Positions 25,455 through 34,189 are shown, numbered from the stretch's first letter. The stretch: DNA of 64,000 nucleotides from CBDCXF01 sp965223755 (GCA_965223755.1 CBDCXF010000002.1:496001-560000), one strand, 5' to 3'. Translations and numbers: made by a program. The notes: a model not told the origin generated them from the letters alone.

Positions 25455-26285
25455 CTAGTTGCCAATCGTCCCAGCCGACCACTCCGCTCCGCCGGAAAGC
25501 CTTTTCTGCTCGCGCTGTGGCAGGTAGAAGGGCACCAGGAATCGTACTTTGACGGCGACGGCTTCGCCGCCCGACGAGCGCGCGGGTTCATAGACCCAAT
25601 CTCGCAACGCGTCCAAAGCCGAAACGCGAAATGGTGTGACCGCCTCCGTAGTCACCACCGCGTCGACTAGGTGGCCGTCGGTTTCTACGATGGCTTCGAT
25701 CGTGAGTTCCTCGTCGACTGCCGCCAACCACAGACCGGCAGGATATTTTGGCGGCTGGGACTTAGCGATTCGCGGCGGTACCAATTCGCTGGCGCCAGCC
25801 GGTGCCGCGATCACCTCCAGGCCCTCGCCCGAGATCGGCGCCGACAAGTCCTCAAGTTGGTAGGTCGGCTGGTTGGTCCGGATGGCCGCCAGTCGCGTGG
25901 CGGCATCGCCGTACTTGGATAGTGCGACACCGTCCAGGGCCGGCATCAGATGCACCGCCATGTTCCAGTTCCAAGCCGCGCGGCGATCTTGTTGCAGACC
26001 GGCACTTGCCAGCGCCCGGAAGAGCTGGACACGACCGAACCAATCGTCACTGTCATCCACAATTGCGGCGACTAAGTCGTCAAAGAGCCGGTCGGCGCTT
26101 CGGTCTGCGGCTTTCCACTTTCCGTCCTCGAGCAAAGCGCGGACCCGTCCGTAGTCGCGTTGGATGCCAAGCAGGAACTTTTGTTCGGCGACTGGATTGG
26201 GAACTTCGGTCGCTGTTTGCGCCGCGAGCGATGCGACCGCTGACACGAGCGACACGGTCAGCAAACATAGAGTTCTAATTTTCAC
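25455..26285 (-). CDS. Secreted helical protein with C-terminal TonB_C domain
   Basis: 276 residues. A Sec signal peptide (KIRTLCLLTVSLVSAVASLA then AQ) and an alpha-helical region of about 130 residues (residues 25-155) precede a TonB C-terminal domain beginning PPRIAKSQPPKYPAGLW and containing LTIEAIVETDGHLVDAVV. Unlike true TonB there is no N-terminal anchor after cleavage, so it should be free in the periplasm. I prefer the GTG at 26283-26285, with GGAGGT just upstream, over the ATG at 26300. It lies inside the aryl-CoA catabolic operon, 49 nt from the reductase and 45 nt from the dehydrogenase gene. Confidence 0.8.
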   Translation of the reverse strand: MKIRTLCLLTVSLVSAVASLAAQTATEVPNPVAEQKFLLGIQRDYGRVRALLEDGKWKAADRSADRLFDDLVAAIVDDSDDWFGRVQLFRALASAGLQQDRRAAWNWNMAVHLMPALDGVALSKYGDAATRLAAIRTNQPTYQLEDLSAPISGEGLEVIAAPAGASELVPPRIAKSQPPKYPAGLWLAAVDEELTIEAIVETDGHLVDAVVTTEAVTPFRVSALDALRDWVYEPARSSGGEAVAVKVRFLVPFYLPQREQKRLSGGAEWSAGTIGN

Positions 26286-26330
26286 TGGGACCTCCCCCAT
26301 CCTAGAGAACGAGCTCGACGCCCTTTCGGA

Positions 26331-27473
26331 TCAAACGATCTCAAGGACATGCTGCGAGATTATCAACCTCTGGATCTCGCTCGTGCCCTCGTAGATCCGT
26401 AGCGCCCGCACCGCTCGGTACAGCCGTTCGACCGGGTTGCCAACCAAAACACCACTACCGCCCAGGATCTGCACCGCGTCGTCGACAATGCGCTGTGCGG
26501 CCTCGGTAGCGAAGAGTTTGGCCTGAGCCGAAGCGAGAGTGTTGGCCGCCTTGGTGTCCGCCATCCACGCCGCCCGAGCAACCAGCAGTCTGGCGGCCTC
26601 AAGTTCGGTCGCCATGTCGGCCAGCTTGGCCTGAATCAACTGAAATTGGGCGAGCGGCTTGCCAAACTGCTGCCTTGCGCGGGCATGGGTCGACGCTTCG
26701 TCGAGGGCTCGCGCCGCCATGCCGCAGGCCGCCGCGGCCACTGTCGGTCTGAGCAAATCCAAGGTCTGCATACCCAAGCGGAATCCTTCTCCCACTTCGC
26801 CCACGAGCTGGGTTCGCGGCACACGACAATCTTGGAACTCGATGGTTCCCAGTGGATGCGGCTCGGCGAGGATCTGGGCCTCGACGAAGGTGCATCCAGG
26901 AGTGTCGGCAGGAATCAACAGACACGAAATTTCGGCGCGACCATCATCTCGCGTTCCGGTGCGCGCAAACGTGGTGTAGAAATCGGCGATGCCGGCGTTG
27001 GATATGAAGGTCTTGCGTCCGTTGACGAGGTAGTCGTCTCCGTCTGCGGCCGCCGTGGTTCCCAGTGAGGAAACGTCGCTCCCCGCTTCTGGTTCGGTCA
27101 TGGCGAAGGCGGCTATGGCCTGGCCCGAGGCTACGCCCTCGATCCAGTCGCTATGACCTGAACCATTGGCGATGAGCAAGGCACGCGTGCCGAGAGCTTG
27201 CAGCGCGAACACGGCGTCCGCCAGAGGCGAGCTATACGCCAGCCGTTCGCGAATGGCGCAGCAAGCGCGCAGTTGGTCGGGGCTCGACTCGATCGCGGCG
27301 CGGGCGAGGCCGGACTCTCCTAATTGATTCGCTATCTCGGCGGCCCTGTCGCGGGCCGCCGCATCATCCTCCGCGAAATCCTCGGCCAGCCCTTCGCCCA
27401 GTTCACCCGCCTTGGACGCCCAAGAGGCATCGACGTCGACGAAGAACGGAGAGGAAGCGAACGGCGAGGTCAT
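26331..27473 (-). CDS. Acyl-CoA dehydrogenase
   Basis: 380-residue flavoprotein of the acyl-CoA dehydrogenase family. It shows AAFAMTEPEAGSDVSSLGTT (FAD/acyl-CoA contact), YLVNGRKTFISNAGIADFYT, ARQQFGKPLAQFQLIQAKLA, VQILGGSGVLVGNPVERLYR and the catalytic Glu in RIYEGTSEIQRLII. It oxidises an acyl-CoA to the enoyl-CoA and passes electrons to ETF. Its operon position suggests an alicyclic or ring-opened CoA intermediate of anthranilate as substrate. Confidence 0.9.
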   Translation of the reverse strand: MTSPFASSPFFVDVDASWASKAGELGEGLAEDFAEDDAAARDRAAEIANQLGESGLARAAIESSPDQLRACCAIRERLAYSSPLADAVFALQALGTRALLIANGSGHSDWIEGVASGQAIAAFAMTEPEAGSDVSSLGTTAAADGDDYLVNGRKTFISNAGIADFYTTFARTGTRDDGRAEISCLLIPADTPGCTFVEAQILAEPHPLGTIEFQDCRVPRTQLVGEVGEGFRLGMQTLDLLRPTVAAAACGMAARALDEASTHARARQQFGKPLAQFQLIQAKLADMATELEAARLLVARAAWMADTKAANTLASAQAKLFATEAAQRIVDDAVQILGGSGVLVGNPVERLYRAVRALRIYEGTSEIQRLIISQHVLEIV

Positions 27474-27524
27474 GAGTCTTTGGCTCCGGATTGCTCTCGG
27501 GATTCGCTCTCGGTCAATCTTGAG

Positions 27525-28325
27525 TCATCCTTGGAAACGGGGCGCGCGTTTTTGCACAAACGCAGCATGCGCCTCCCGGAAGTCCGGATCTTCCATCAGC
27601 TTGGCCTGGATCTCGACCTCTTCGGCCATCGCGCGCTCGAAGTCGAGGGTCTGCTCTCGGAGCAGCATCTTCTTGGTTACCGCCAAACCGCGTTGAGGAC
27701 CGCGCGCCAGCGCTTCGGCCAGTTCCCGCGCTTCACCCAACACCAACCCGTCTTCCACCACGCGGTTGTAGAGGCCGATGCGGTGCGCCTCCTCGGCCGA
27801 GATGAAGTTCCCGGTGAGCAGGAGCTCGCTGGCGCGGCCCAGCCCGACAATGCGCGGTAGCAGCCACGACGCCCCCATGTCGGCGCCCGACAGCCCCACT
27901 TTGGTGAACAAGAAGGCGATTTTGGAAGAAAGACCGCCCACGCGCACGTCACAGGCGCTGGCGATCACCGCTCCGGCACCGGCGGTGGTGCCGTTGAGGG
28001 CGCCGATGATCGGTCGGCGACACTGCAGCATGTTGAGGATCAGTTGACCGGTCATGCGGGTGAACTCGAGCAACCCATCCGGGTCGCGATCGAGGAGCGG
28101 CCCGATGATGTCCTCGACGTCGCCGCCCGAACAAAAAGCCCGGCCGGCTCCGGTCAAAACAATGGCGCGAACCCCTTCTTCCTTGTCGAGCTGAGCGAAG
28201 GTCTCCGTCAGTTCGTCGTAGACCTCAAAGGTCAGGGCGTTGAGTCGCTCGGGGCGGTTGAGAGTGATGGTTGCGACGGCAGTGTCTTCGTCGACTTCGT
28301 ACAAGAACGACTTGGCCTCGATCAC
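27525..28325 (-). CDS. Enoyl-CoA hydratase/isomerase (crotonase family)
   Basis: 266 residues with crotonase hallmarks: NRPERLNALTFEVYDEL, the oxyanion-hole segment GRAFCSGGDVEDI, PIIGALNGTTAGAGAVIASA and FTKVGLSGADMGASWLLPRI. It may act as hydratase, isomerase or C-C hydrolase on ring-derived CoA esters. The GTG start overlaps the ridA stop by 4 nt (GTGA), so the two are translationally coupled; the acyl-CoA dehydrogenase follows after 51 nt. Confidence 0.9.
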   Translation of the reverse strand: MIEAKSFLYEVDEDTAVATITLNRPERLNALTFEVYDELTETFAQLDKEEGVRAIVLTGAGRAFCSGGDVEDIIGPLLDRDPDGLLEFTRMTGQLILNMLQCRRPIIGALNGTTAGAGAVIASACDVRVGGLSSKIAFLFTKVGLSGADMGASWLLPRIVGLGRASELLLTGNFISAEEAHRIGLYNRVVEDGLVLGEARELAEALARGPQRGLAVTKKMLLREQTLDFERAMAEEVEIQAKLMEDPDFREAHAAFVQKRAPRFQG

Positions 28326-28738
28326 TCGCCCGCCTCCGTGCCCTCTGCAATGACCGCAGTGGCTTCGATTTCCAGCAATGCGCCGTCTTCGACCAACCCG
28401 GCCACTTGCACCAAGGCCATGGCGGGAAAGTGTCTCCCCATTTGGCTTCGGTAGGCCCGGCCGAGCGGTTCGAGGTTGTCGAGATAGTCGTTACGGCTGG
28501 TCACATACACGGTCATGCGGCCGATTGACTCGGCGTCGCCACCGGCCGCCGAAACCACCGCCAGAATGTTCTTGAGTGCCTGTTCGAACTGGGCTACAAA
28601 CCCGTCCGCCATGCTGCCGTCGGCATGATCGCCGATCTGACCGGCGACGAAGAGGGTCCTTCCTGCCGGCGCCAGGATCCCGTGCGAAAAGCCTTTCGGC
28701 GCACCCAATTCTTCGGGATTGATGATTCTGCCGCTCAC
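28322..28738 (-). CDS. RidA/YjgF/YER057c family protein, candidate imine/enamine deaminase
   Basis: 138 residues starting at a GTG that overlaps the SDR stop (GTGA). Features: GFSHGILAPAGRTLFVAGQI (usual start of the fold), FVAQFEQALKNILAVVSAAG, MTVYVTSRNDYL and a C-terminal VQVAGLVEDGALLEIEATAV with the Glu of LLEIEAT. The usual substrate-binding Arg seen as RP(A/T)R near the middle is not apparent (GRHFPAMALVQVAGL instead), so it belongs to a divergent subgroup. RidA-family enzymes hydrolyse imines and enamines; the product of 2-aminobenzoyl-CoA dearomatisation is an enamine, so deamination is an attractive role (inference). Confidence 0.88.
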   Translation of the reverse strand: MSGRIINPEELGAPKGFSHGILAPAGRTLFVAGQIGDHADGSMADGFVAQFEQALKNILAVVSAAGGDAESIGRMTVYVTSRNDYLDNLEPLGRAYRSQMGRHFPAMALVQVAGLVEDGALLEIEATAVIAEGTEAGE

Positions 28739-29523
28739 GCTTGCACTCCGCCTCCATCGACGACGATCGCTTGTGCGTTGATTCCCCGAGCACCGTCCTC
28801 GCACAGACAAGCCACTAAATACGCAATCTCTTCCGGATCCATCAAGCGGCCCTGGGGACTGGATTCGCTCATATAGCGGCGCACGTCCGCTTCCTCCATG
28901 CCGGTCTTGTCCCTGATCCGCGCGATGGAAACTTCGGTCATGGGGGTGTCGACATAGCCCGGACATACAGCATTGACGGTGACACCGGTCTTGGCCATCT
29001 CCGCGCCCAGCGCGCGAGTCAATCCCACTACCGCGTGCTTGGTGGCGGCGTAGGCGGCGATGTAGGGAGCTCCCACTCGACCCGCAATCGAAGCCAGGTT
29101 CACCACCCGGCCCCAACCGCGGGTCGCCATCTGCGGCGCGAACGCCTGTGTGCACAATAGTGTGCCGGTGACGTTGACCGCGAAAACTCTCTCCCAATCT
29201 TCCAGCTCGATCTCACGCAAAGGCGCCGAAGGAGCAAAACCGGCGTTGTTGACCAAGATGTCGACTTCACCGATCAGATCGTGGGAACGCTGCGCCAGAC
29301 TCCTGACTTGCTCGGGGTCCGAGACATCGCAGACCACCGCGTGGGCGTCCGCGCCTTTGGAGCGCAGCTTTTCGGCGCTCTCCTCAACCTGTTTTTGCGA
29401 CCGCGAACTGACCACCACTCGCGCACCGCGTGCCGCCAAGGCAGCGGCAATCGCCGCACCGATGCCACGGCTGCCTCCCGTCACCACCGCCGCTTTGCCG
29501 TCAATTGAGGAGATTCCCTGCAT
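28735..29523 (-). CDS. Short-chain dehydrogenase/reductase, probable 3-hydroxyacyl-CoA dehydrogenase
   Basis: 262-residue classical SDR: cofactor motif AAVVTGGSRGIGAAIAAAL, structural NNAG, and the catalytic Ser-Tyr-Lys in NLASIAGRVGAPYIAAYAAT followed by KHAVVGLTRALG. The C-terminus (INAQAIVVDGGG) is typical of FabG-like enzymes. First gene of the operon; its upstream region holds a 16-bp tandem repeat array. ATG at 29523 or GTG at 29529; neither has a clear ribosome binding site. Confidence 0.9.
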   Translation of the reverse strand: MQGISSIDGKAAVVTGGSRGIGAAIAAALAARGARVVVSSRSQKQVEESAEKLRSKGADAHAVVCDVSDPEQVRSLAQRSHDLIGEVDILVNNAGFAPSAPLREIELEDWERVFAVNVTGTLLCTQAFAPQMATRGWGRVVNLASIAGRVGAPYIAAYAATKHAVVGLTRALGAEMAKTGVTVNAVCPGYVDTPMTEVSIARIRDKTGMEEADVRRYMSESSPQGRLMDPEEIAYLVACLCEDGARGINAQAIVVDGGGVQA

Positions 29524-29551
29524 GCGCACAACTTAGGGGCGCGTTCCTAGC

Positions 29552-29664
29552 GTGTCAAGGAAATGGGGTGTCAAGGATACGGGGTGTCGAGGATTCGCGG
29601 TGACAAGGCCATGGTGTATCACGGCTGTGGTGTGTCAAGGCTAAGGGGCGTTAAAGGAGATGGG
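29552..29664. repeat. Degenerate 16-bp tandem repeat array in a divergent intergenic region
   Basis: Six 16-bp units and a 17-bp seventh, e.g. GTGTCAAGGAAATGGG, GTGTCAAGGATACGGG, GTGTCGAGGATTCGCG, GTGACAAGGCCATGGT, GTATCACGGCTGTGGT, GTGTCAAGGCTAAGGG. It fills the space between the SDR operon (minus) and the UMF1 transporter (plus). Read on the minus strand, several units contain CCTTGACAC, i.e. a -35-like TTGACA. Confidence 0.8.
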
Positions 29665-29704
29665 GCGTTCAGGCTGCGGCGACCGGCCGGTAAGATCGGC
29701 CGAC

Positions 29705-31018
29705 ATGTCGCGATCCACCGCATCCGACCTACCGGTCACTAAGCGAGAGATCTTTAGTTGGGCGATGTTCGACTTCGCCAACTCGAGCTACACCACCATC
29801 ATCATCACCGTCGCTTTCAGTGTCTACTTCACCAAGTTCGTGGTGGCGGGAGACAACGCCGACTGGCTGTGGGGGGTGGCGATCTGGATCACCAACGGAA
29901 TCGTGCTGTTGCTGGCACCCATCATCGGTGCCATCGCCGACGGCTCGGGCCGCAAGAAACAGTTCTTGTTCGCTTCTTACCTGCTGTGCGTGGCGGGAAC
30001 CGCTGGCCTTTATTTCGCCGTCCCCGGCGCCGTGGTGTCGGCCATGGTCTTGCTCATCATCTCGAATATCGGCTTCATCGCCGGTGAGAACTTCGCCGGG
30101 GCCTTCCTGCCCGAGCTGTCGACGCCCGAGAATGTCGGCCGCATCTCGGCCATCGGCTGGGGAATCGGCTATTTCGGAGGCCTCGCTTCGCTACTGCTGG
30201 TGCGACCGCTTTTGGCGGGAATGAACCTAGAACCCGGAGCGCTCACCGCAGCAGAGAACGCCACCGCATTCGGCAATGTGCGCATTGCCTGGGTGATCAC
30301 GGCTGCTTTTTTTGCCCTCGCCGCCATCCCCACGTTTGTCTTTCTGCGAGAACGGGCACCTCGCGGGCATGAGGGCTGGGCGCACTACGTGCGCGAGGGG
30401 TTCAGCCGCTTGGCGCACACAGCGCAATCGGTGCGTCAATTTCGCGAACTGGTGCGCTTCTTTTGCGTCTACTTCGTTTACCACGCCGGGTTGACCGTGG
30501 TGATCGCCTTTGCCGGAATCATCTACGAACGCACCTTCGGGTTTACCGCCAGCGAACTGATCACCTTGTTCATCTTCTTGCAGTTCGCCTCGGCGGCCGG
30601 CGCCTGGGTTTTCGGCTTCATCCAAGATCGCATTGGCAGCCGCGTCACCATTCAGAGCGTCTTGTTACTTTGGGTCATGGGGTGCGTCGGCATCTACTTC
30701 GCCAGCAATCGATTTCACTATTGGGCCATCGCAGTCCTCGCCGGCGTTGGTATCGGCGCTTTGCAGACTGCGTCGCGGGCGATGGTGGGACTGATGTCGC
30801 CGGTGTCCAAGGCGGGGGAGTTCTTCGGCTTTCTGGGCATGGTGTCGCGCGCTGCCTACGCATTCGGCCCATTGCTCTTCGGCCGCATCGCCTCCACCAC
30901 CGGATCGCACCGCACCGCAATGTTGACCCTTTCAGTGCTGTTTTTATTCGGCCTAGTGGCCATGAGGTGGGTCAACGAGGACGCAGGGCGTAACGCGGCC
31001 GAGGCGTGGAGCGATTGA
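29705..31018 (+). CDS. MFS transporter, UMF1 (ATG22-like) family
   Basis: 437 residues with about twelve membrane segments. It carries the UMF1 signature near the N-terminus (EIFSWAMFDFANSSYTTIII) and the MFS loop GAIADGSGRKKQFLFASYLL. Yeast ATG22 relatives export amino acids from vacuoles; the bacterial substrate is unknown. I chose the ATG at 29705 since the upstream frame runs into the repeat array. It is divergent from the aryl-CoA operon, so transport of tryptophan, kynurenine or anthranilate is an untested idea. Confidence 0.85.
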   Translation: MSRSTASDLPVTKREIFSWAMFDFANSSYTTIIITVAFSVYFTKFVVAGDNADWLWGVAIWITNGIVLLLAPIIGAIADGSGRKKQFLFASYLLCVAGTAGLYFAVPGAVVSAMVLLIISNIGFIAGENFAGAFLPELSTPENVGRISAIGWGIGYFGGLASLLLVRPLLAGMNLEPGALTAAENATAFGNVRIAWVITAAFFALAAIPTFVFLRERAPRGHEGWAHYVREGFSRLAHTAQSVRQFRELVRFFCVYFVYHAGLTVVIAFAGIIYERTFGFTASELITLFIFLQFASAAGAWVFGFIQDRIGSRVTIQSVLLLWVMGCVGIYFASNRFHYWAIAVLAGVGIGALQTASRAMVGLMSPVSKAGEFFGFLGMVSRAAYAFGPLLFGRIASTTGSHRTAMLTLSVLFLFGLVAMRWVNEDAGRNAAEAWSD

Positions 31019-31052
31019 GCGTCCGACGAGACTGTCCCTCAAGCGATCGTCT

Positions 31053-32402
31053 ATGACCTGGATCGATAAGGTTTTGCGCTTGCTCGCGCGTAGCGCTTTG
31101 CGCACTTTCTATCGCCAGATCGACATCCTGGGCAGAGAACGGATCCCGACTTCCGGGTCGTGCATTTTTGTTGGCAATCATGGCAACGGGCTCATCGATC
31201 CTGCTCTCGGAATGGGCTTTCTGCCTCCCATTCCTCGGTTCCTGGGTAAGGCAACCTTGTGGAGCCACCCCGTAGTCGGCCCGTTCTTGCGCTTGGCCCG
31301 TGCGATCCCAATCCATCGGCGGCAGGACCCGAATGCCGACATGGGCAAGAACGAGAGCGCTTTCGAAGCTGCCGCCGCACATTTAGCAAACGGCGGGTCC
31401 CTGTGCATCTTCCCCGAGGGGATGAGCCACGACGCGCCATCTTTGCAACGCATGAAGACAGGCACCGCTCGCATCGCTCTACAAACGGTAATCAGTCATC
31501 CCGACGTCGATTTAAAAGTGGTTCCGTTCGGCCTCGCATTTTCCGCCCGGGATCGCTTCCGGTCGCGCGTCGGCATCGTCATCGGCGACTCTATTGACGT
31601 CCGGGTCGGATCCGACGTGGACCAGTGGTCTCAGGTCGAATCTTTGACCGGGAAGATCGAAGAGGGGCTCGAATCGGTAACCCTCAACTATCGCTCCTGG
31701 GACGAGCAGCGGTTGGTGCGTCGCGCCGTGGACTTGTTCTACCGCGAGCCCGGCCGTAGCGAGCGACGTGCGACCGGCGATCGCTTCGACACCCACCAGC
31801 GCTTCAGCGCCGCCTATCAGGAGCTGCTCAGAAAACACCCCGAGCGCACCCACGGCGCAGCCGAGTCGGTGCTCGCCTACGACGACTTGCTCAAACTGAT
31901 CGGCGTCACCGATCGCCAAGTCCTGGAATCGTTGCCCTTGCGCCGCCTCTCCGGACTGATCTTGCGTTCGTTGCTCTTCGTACTGATCGCGCTGCCGATC
32001 GCAGCATTTGGATTCGCGCTGCACGCCGTGCCTTGGCTGCTGGCGCGAGGCCTGCCGCGCTGGACTCGGCAACCTTTGCATCAACGCGCCACCTACGCGG
32101 TCATGAGTGGAATCCTGCTGGTTCCCGCGGCGTGGATCATTGCGTGCGTGTGGGCGGTCCGAACCTGGGGCTGGAAGGGAGCCTGGATGCTGGTTCTCGC
32201 GCCGGTTAGCGGTTGGATCACGCTCCGGGTCGCCGAAACGTTGCACGGACTTTGGCATACCGGTCGAGGGTTGATTGCGCTACGGCTGGGTCGACGGACG
32301 CGGGACCTGTTGCGCCGGCGCCGCGCTGAGGCGCAAGCCGCAGTTGCCGACCTGGCGGACATCTACACCAGGCCCCTGCCTGGCGCTGAAAAGTTCCAGT
32401 AA
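31053..32402 (+). CDS. PlsC-like glycerophospholipid acyltransferase
   Basis: 449 residues. The acyltransferase block has IFVGNHGNGLIDPALGMGF (NH...D motif), then FLRLARAIPIHRRQD and LCIFPEGMSHDAPSLQRMKT (substrate-binding FPEG). The spacing NHGNGLIDP and the length match the GAT/SCT1-like LPLAT subgroup of glycerol-3-phosphate acyltransferases. The C-terminal third has two to three hydrophobic segments (SLLFVLIALPIAAFGFALHA; WIIACVWAVRTWGWKGAWML). It lies 34 nt after the UMF1 gene. Confidence 0.82.
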   Translation: MTWIDKVLRLLARSALRTFYRQIDILGRERIPTSGSCIFVGNHGNGLIDPALGMGFLPPIPRFLGKATLWSHPVVGPFLRLARAIPIHRRQDPNADMGKNESAFEAAAAHLANGGSLCIFPEGMSHDAPSLQRMKTGTARIALQTVISHPDVDLKVVPFGLAFSARDRFRSRVGIVIGDSIDVRVGSDVDQWSQVESLTGKIEEGLESVTLNYRSWDEQRLVRRAVDLFYREPGRSERRATGDRFDTHQRFSAAYQELLRKHPERTHGAAESVLAYDDLLKLIGVTDRQVLESLPLRRLSGLILRSLLFVLIALPIAAFGFALHAVPWLLARGLPRWTRQPLHQRATYAVMSGILLVPAAWIIACVWAVRTWGWKGAWMLVLAPVSGWITLRVAETLHGLWHTGRGLIALRLGRRTRDLLRRRRAEAQAAVADLADIYTRPLPGAEKFQ

Positions 32403-32420
32403 AACTACCGACCAAGGCTT

Positions 32421-33431
32421 TTACGGTGCGAGAGCCAGACCGTCGGGTTGTCGACCGGCGGTGAGGACCCGCTGCACAGCCAACTCCGGCAAGCTCATTT
32501 CGACGACCACGTCTGAGCGCGTGGCGGCGACCCAGATGCGCTCACCACTGGGGTCGACCTCTATGCCGATGGGTACCGGACTTTCTCCGAAGCGCCCGGC
32601 GAATAAGCGACCATCGCTGCCAGTTTCGGTGCTGAGAGCTAGGCTTGCTCGGCGCGCAATTTGGCGGGTCACCCGGTCAATCAGGACGACCTCTCCCGAT
32701 CCCGCCGCTGAAACCAAGACCCAGGCTCCGTCAGCGGTGATCTCGGCGCGAATCGGAAAGGAAGGAACATCGATGGTCTCGACGATGCGCAGGCGCTCGA
32801 CATCAATGATCGAAACCGTGTCTTCATCGCGATTGGTCACCCAGACTTCGGCGCCGTCGGGGCTCGTAGCAATCCCCTCCGCGCCGCGTCCTGTGCGAAT
32901 GTCCTTGATCTTGGATCCTTCCACCAAATCGATCACCGTGACCGATCCTGAGCCCAAATTGGCTACGAACGCCAGCTTCTCGTCTGGGGTGGCGGTAACC
33001 ATGTGCGAGACCAACTGTCCGGTTCCGATCGCCTGCACCAGGTTGGCTTCGGAGTCGAAGTGCAGCAGTTCGCGCGTACCTTCAGCGGTCACCAGGAAGC
33101 CGGCCGCAAGCCAGACCACGCCATGCGGCCCTCGATGGCCGGCAATGGAGAGCTTCTTGGCCGTTCGCTCTTGGAGATCGATCCAGGTCAAGTCGCGGCC
33201 GTCGGCGCGGCCATAGTTGGCGACCACGGCGTATACGCCATCGGCAGACACCGCCACTTCGTGCGGCGCCCGACCAGTCTCGTAAGTGTGGACAGATCGA
33301 CCTGTTTCGAGATCGACAACGTCGAGCGTGTCGTCGCTCTTGTTGGCAATTAGGAGGTGTCCTTGCGCCTTGGCGGACTGGGCTATGCATCCCAGCAGGA
33401 CGATCGAGCCTGCAATCTTCAACCATTTCAT
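32421..33431 (-). CDS. Secreted YVTN/YncE-type beta-propeller protein
   Basis: 336 residues: signal peptide MKWLKIAGSIVLLGCIAQSA cleaved near KAQ, then seven-bladed propeller repeats of the type LIANKSDDTLDVVDLETGR, TSPDGAEVWVTNRDEDTVSI and VLVSAAGSGEVVLIDR. Family members are periplasmic binding or scaffold proteins. The ATG at 33429-33431 overlaps the TGA of the creatininase-family gene (ATGA), so both are co-translated. The gene ends 19 nt from the convergent acyltransferase gene. Confidence 0.88.
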   Translation of the reverse strand: MKWLKIAGSIVLLGCIAQSAKAQGHLLIANKSDDTLDVVDLETGRSVHTYETGRAPHEVAVSADGVYAVVANYGRADGRDLTWIDLQERTAKKLSIAGHRGPHGVVWLAAGFLVTAEGTRELLHFDSEANLVQAIGTGQLVSHMVTATPDEKLAFVANLGSGSVTVIDLVEGSKIKDIRTGRGAEGIATSPDGAEVWVTNRDEDTVSIIDVERLRIVETIDVPSFPIRAEITADGAWVLVSAAGSGEVVLIDRVTRQIARRASLALSTETGSDGRLFAGRFGESPVPIGIEVDPSGERIWVAATRSDVVVEMSLPELAVQRVLTAGRQPDGLALAP

Positions 33432-34189
33432 CGCTTCGCGTCCGTTTCTCGCGCCGTCCATATCTCGGTCACCTCCGCGGCCAGCAACTCGCCGATGGTT
33501 TCAAGAAGGGCTTCGCCTTCGTCTCTCGAAGCCTCGGCAGGCCAGCCGAAATAGGCTTGGTCTCCACCGATTTCCTCAAAAGAAGTGGCGCCGTCGCCGA
33601 CGGCCTCCGACAACGAAACTGGATACGGGGGCAAGCCGGCGGCAGTTTTCTCATCGACCAAGTCGGGACGAATCGCCAACATCAACGAACCTTCATAACG
33701 ACCGGCGTGGCAGGCACCGGTGGCGAATTCACCCCCTAGAGCCTGCGCGTTCTTGCGCCGCGTGAGGTCAAAAAAATGCGCTCGAATGGCGCTGTCTTGC
33801 AGCCTGGTCACTGCCCTTCGAATCGCACCGATGTTGGCGGGATCGAAGTGGGCGTTGACGACGACGAATCCGGCCGCGCCGGCTTTGATCGTCGCTCTGC
33901 CGGCCGCGTCAATGGCACTCTCGGTGGCCGCGGGGTCGGTGTCGACGGTACCCGGAAATCCCGAGGCAAAGGTAGCGGCGGTGTAACTATGAACCGGCAG
34001 GATGACCGCCCGAATGCCGTGTTGCTCCAGTTGTATTGCGCCACGGGTTGCCATCGCCTCGGCGATCCAAGTGTCGGTACCGAGTGGCAGATGGGGGCCG
34101 TGCGCTTCGATTGCACCGACGGGAAGGAGAGCGATCCAACCTTGATCGTCGCACAAGGTGGTCCAGGTTCGGGCCGCGAACTCGTTCAT
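33428..34189 (-). CDS. Creatininase-family amidohydrolase
   Basis: 253 residues. The metal-site signature is LLPVGAIEAHGPHLPLGTD, followed by FVVVNAHFDPANIGAIRRAV and GACHAGRYEGSLML (HAGExETS in most relatives). The fold hydrolyses cyclic or linear amides with two metals. I chose the ATG at 34187-34189, since an upstream extension runs into tandem repeats. It is the first gene before the beta-propeller gene. Because kynurenine formamidase is otherwise missing from a tryptophan-degrading region, an amidase here is a candidate, but no family precedent is known to me. Confidence 0.82.
   Translation of the reverse strand: MNEFAARTWTTLCDDQGWIALLPVGAIEAHGPHLPLGTDTWIAEAMATRGAIQLEQHGIRAVILPVHSYTAATFASGFPGTVDTDPAATESAIDAAGRATIKAGAAGFVVVNAHFDPANIGAIRRAVTRLQDSAIRAHFFDLTRRKNAQALGGEFATGACHAGRYEGSLMLAIRPDLVDEKTAAGLPPYPVSLSEAVGDGATSFEEIGGDQAYFGWPAEASRDEGEALLETIGELLAAEVTEIWTARETDAKR

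Noticed and set aside
28739..29197. Longer RidA start upstream of 28738
   Set aside because: The extension runs antiphase through the SDR gene; the GTG nested in the SDR stop gives the normal RidA N-terminus.
29552..29664. Short arrays (also 34217-34336) as CRISPR
   Set aside because: Units of 15-16 bp are directly adjacent without spacers.
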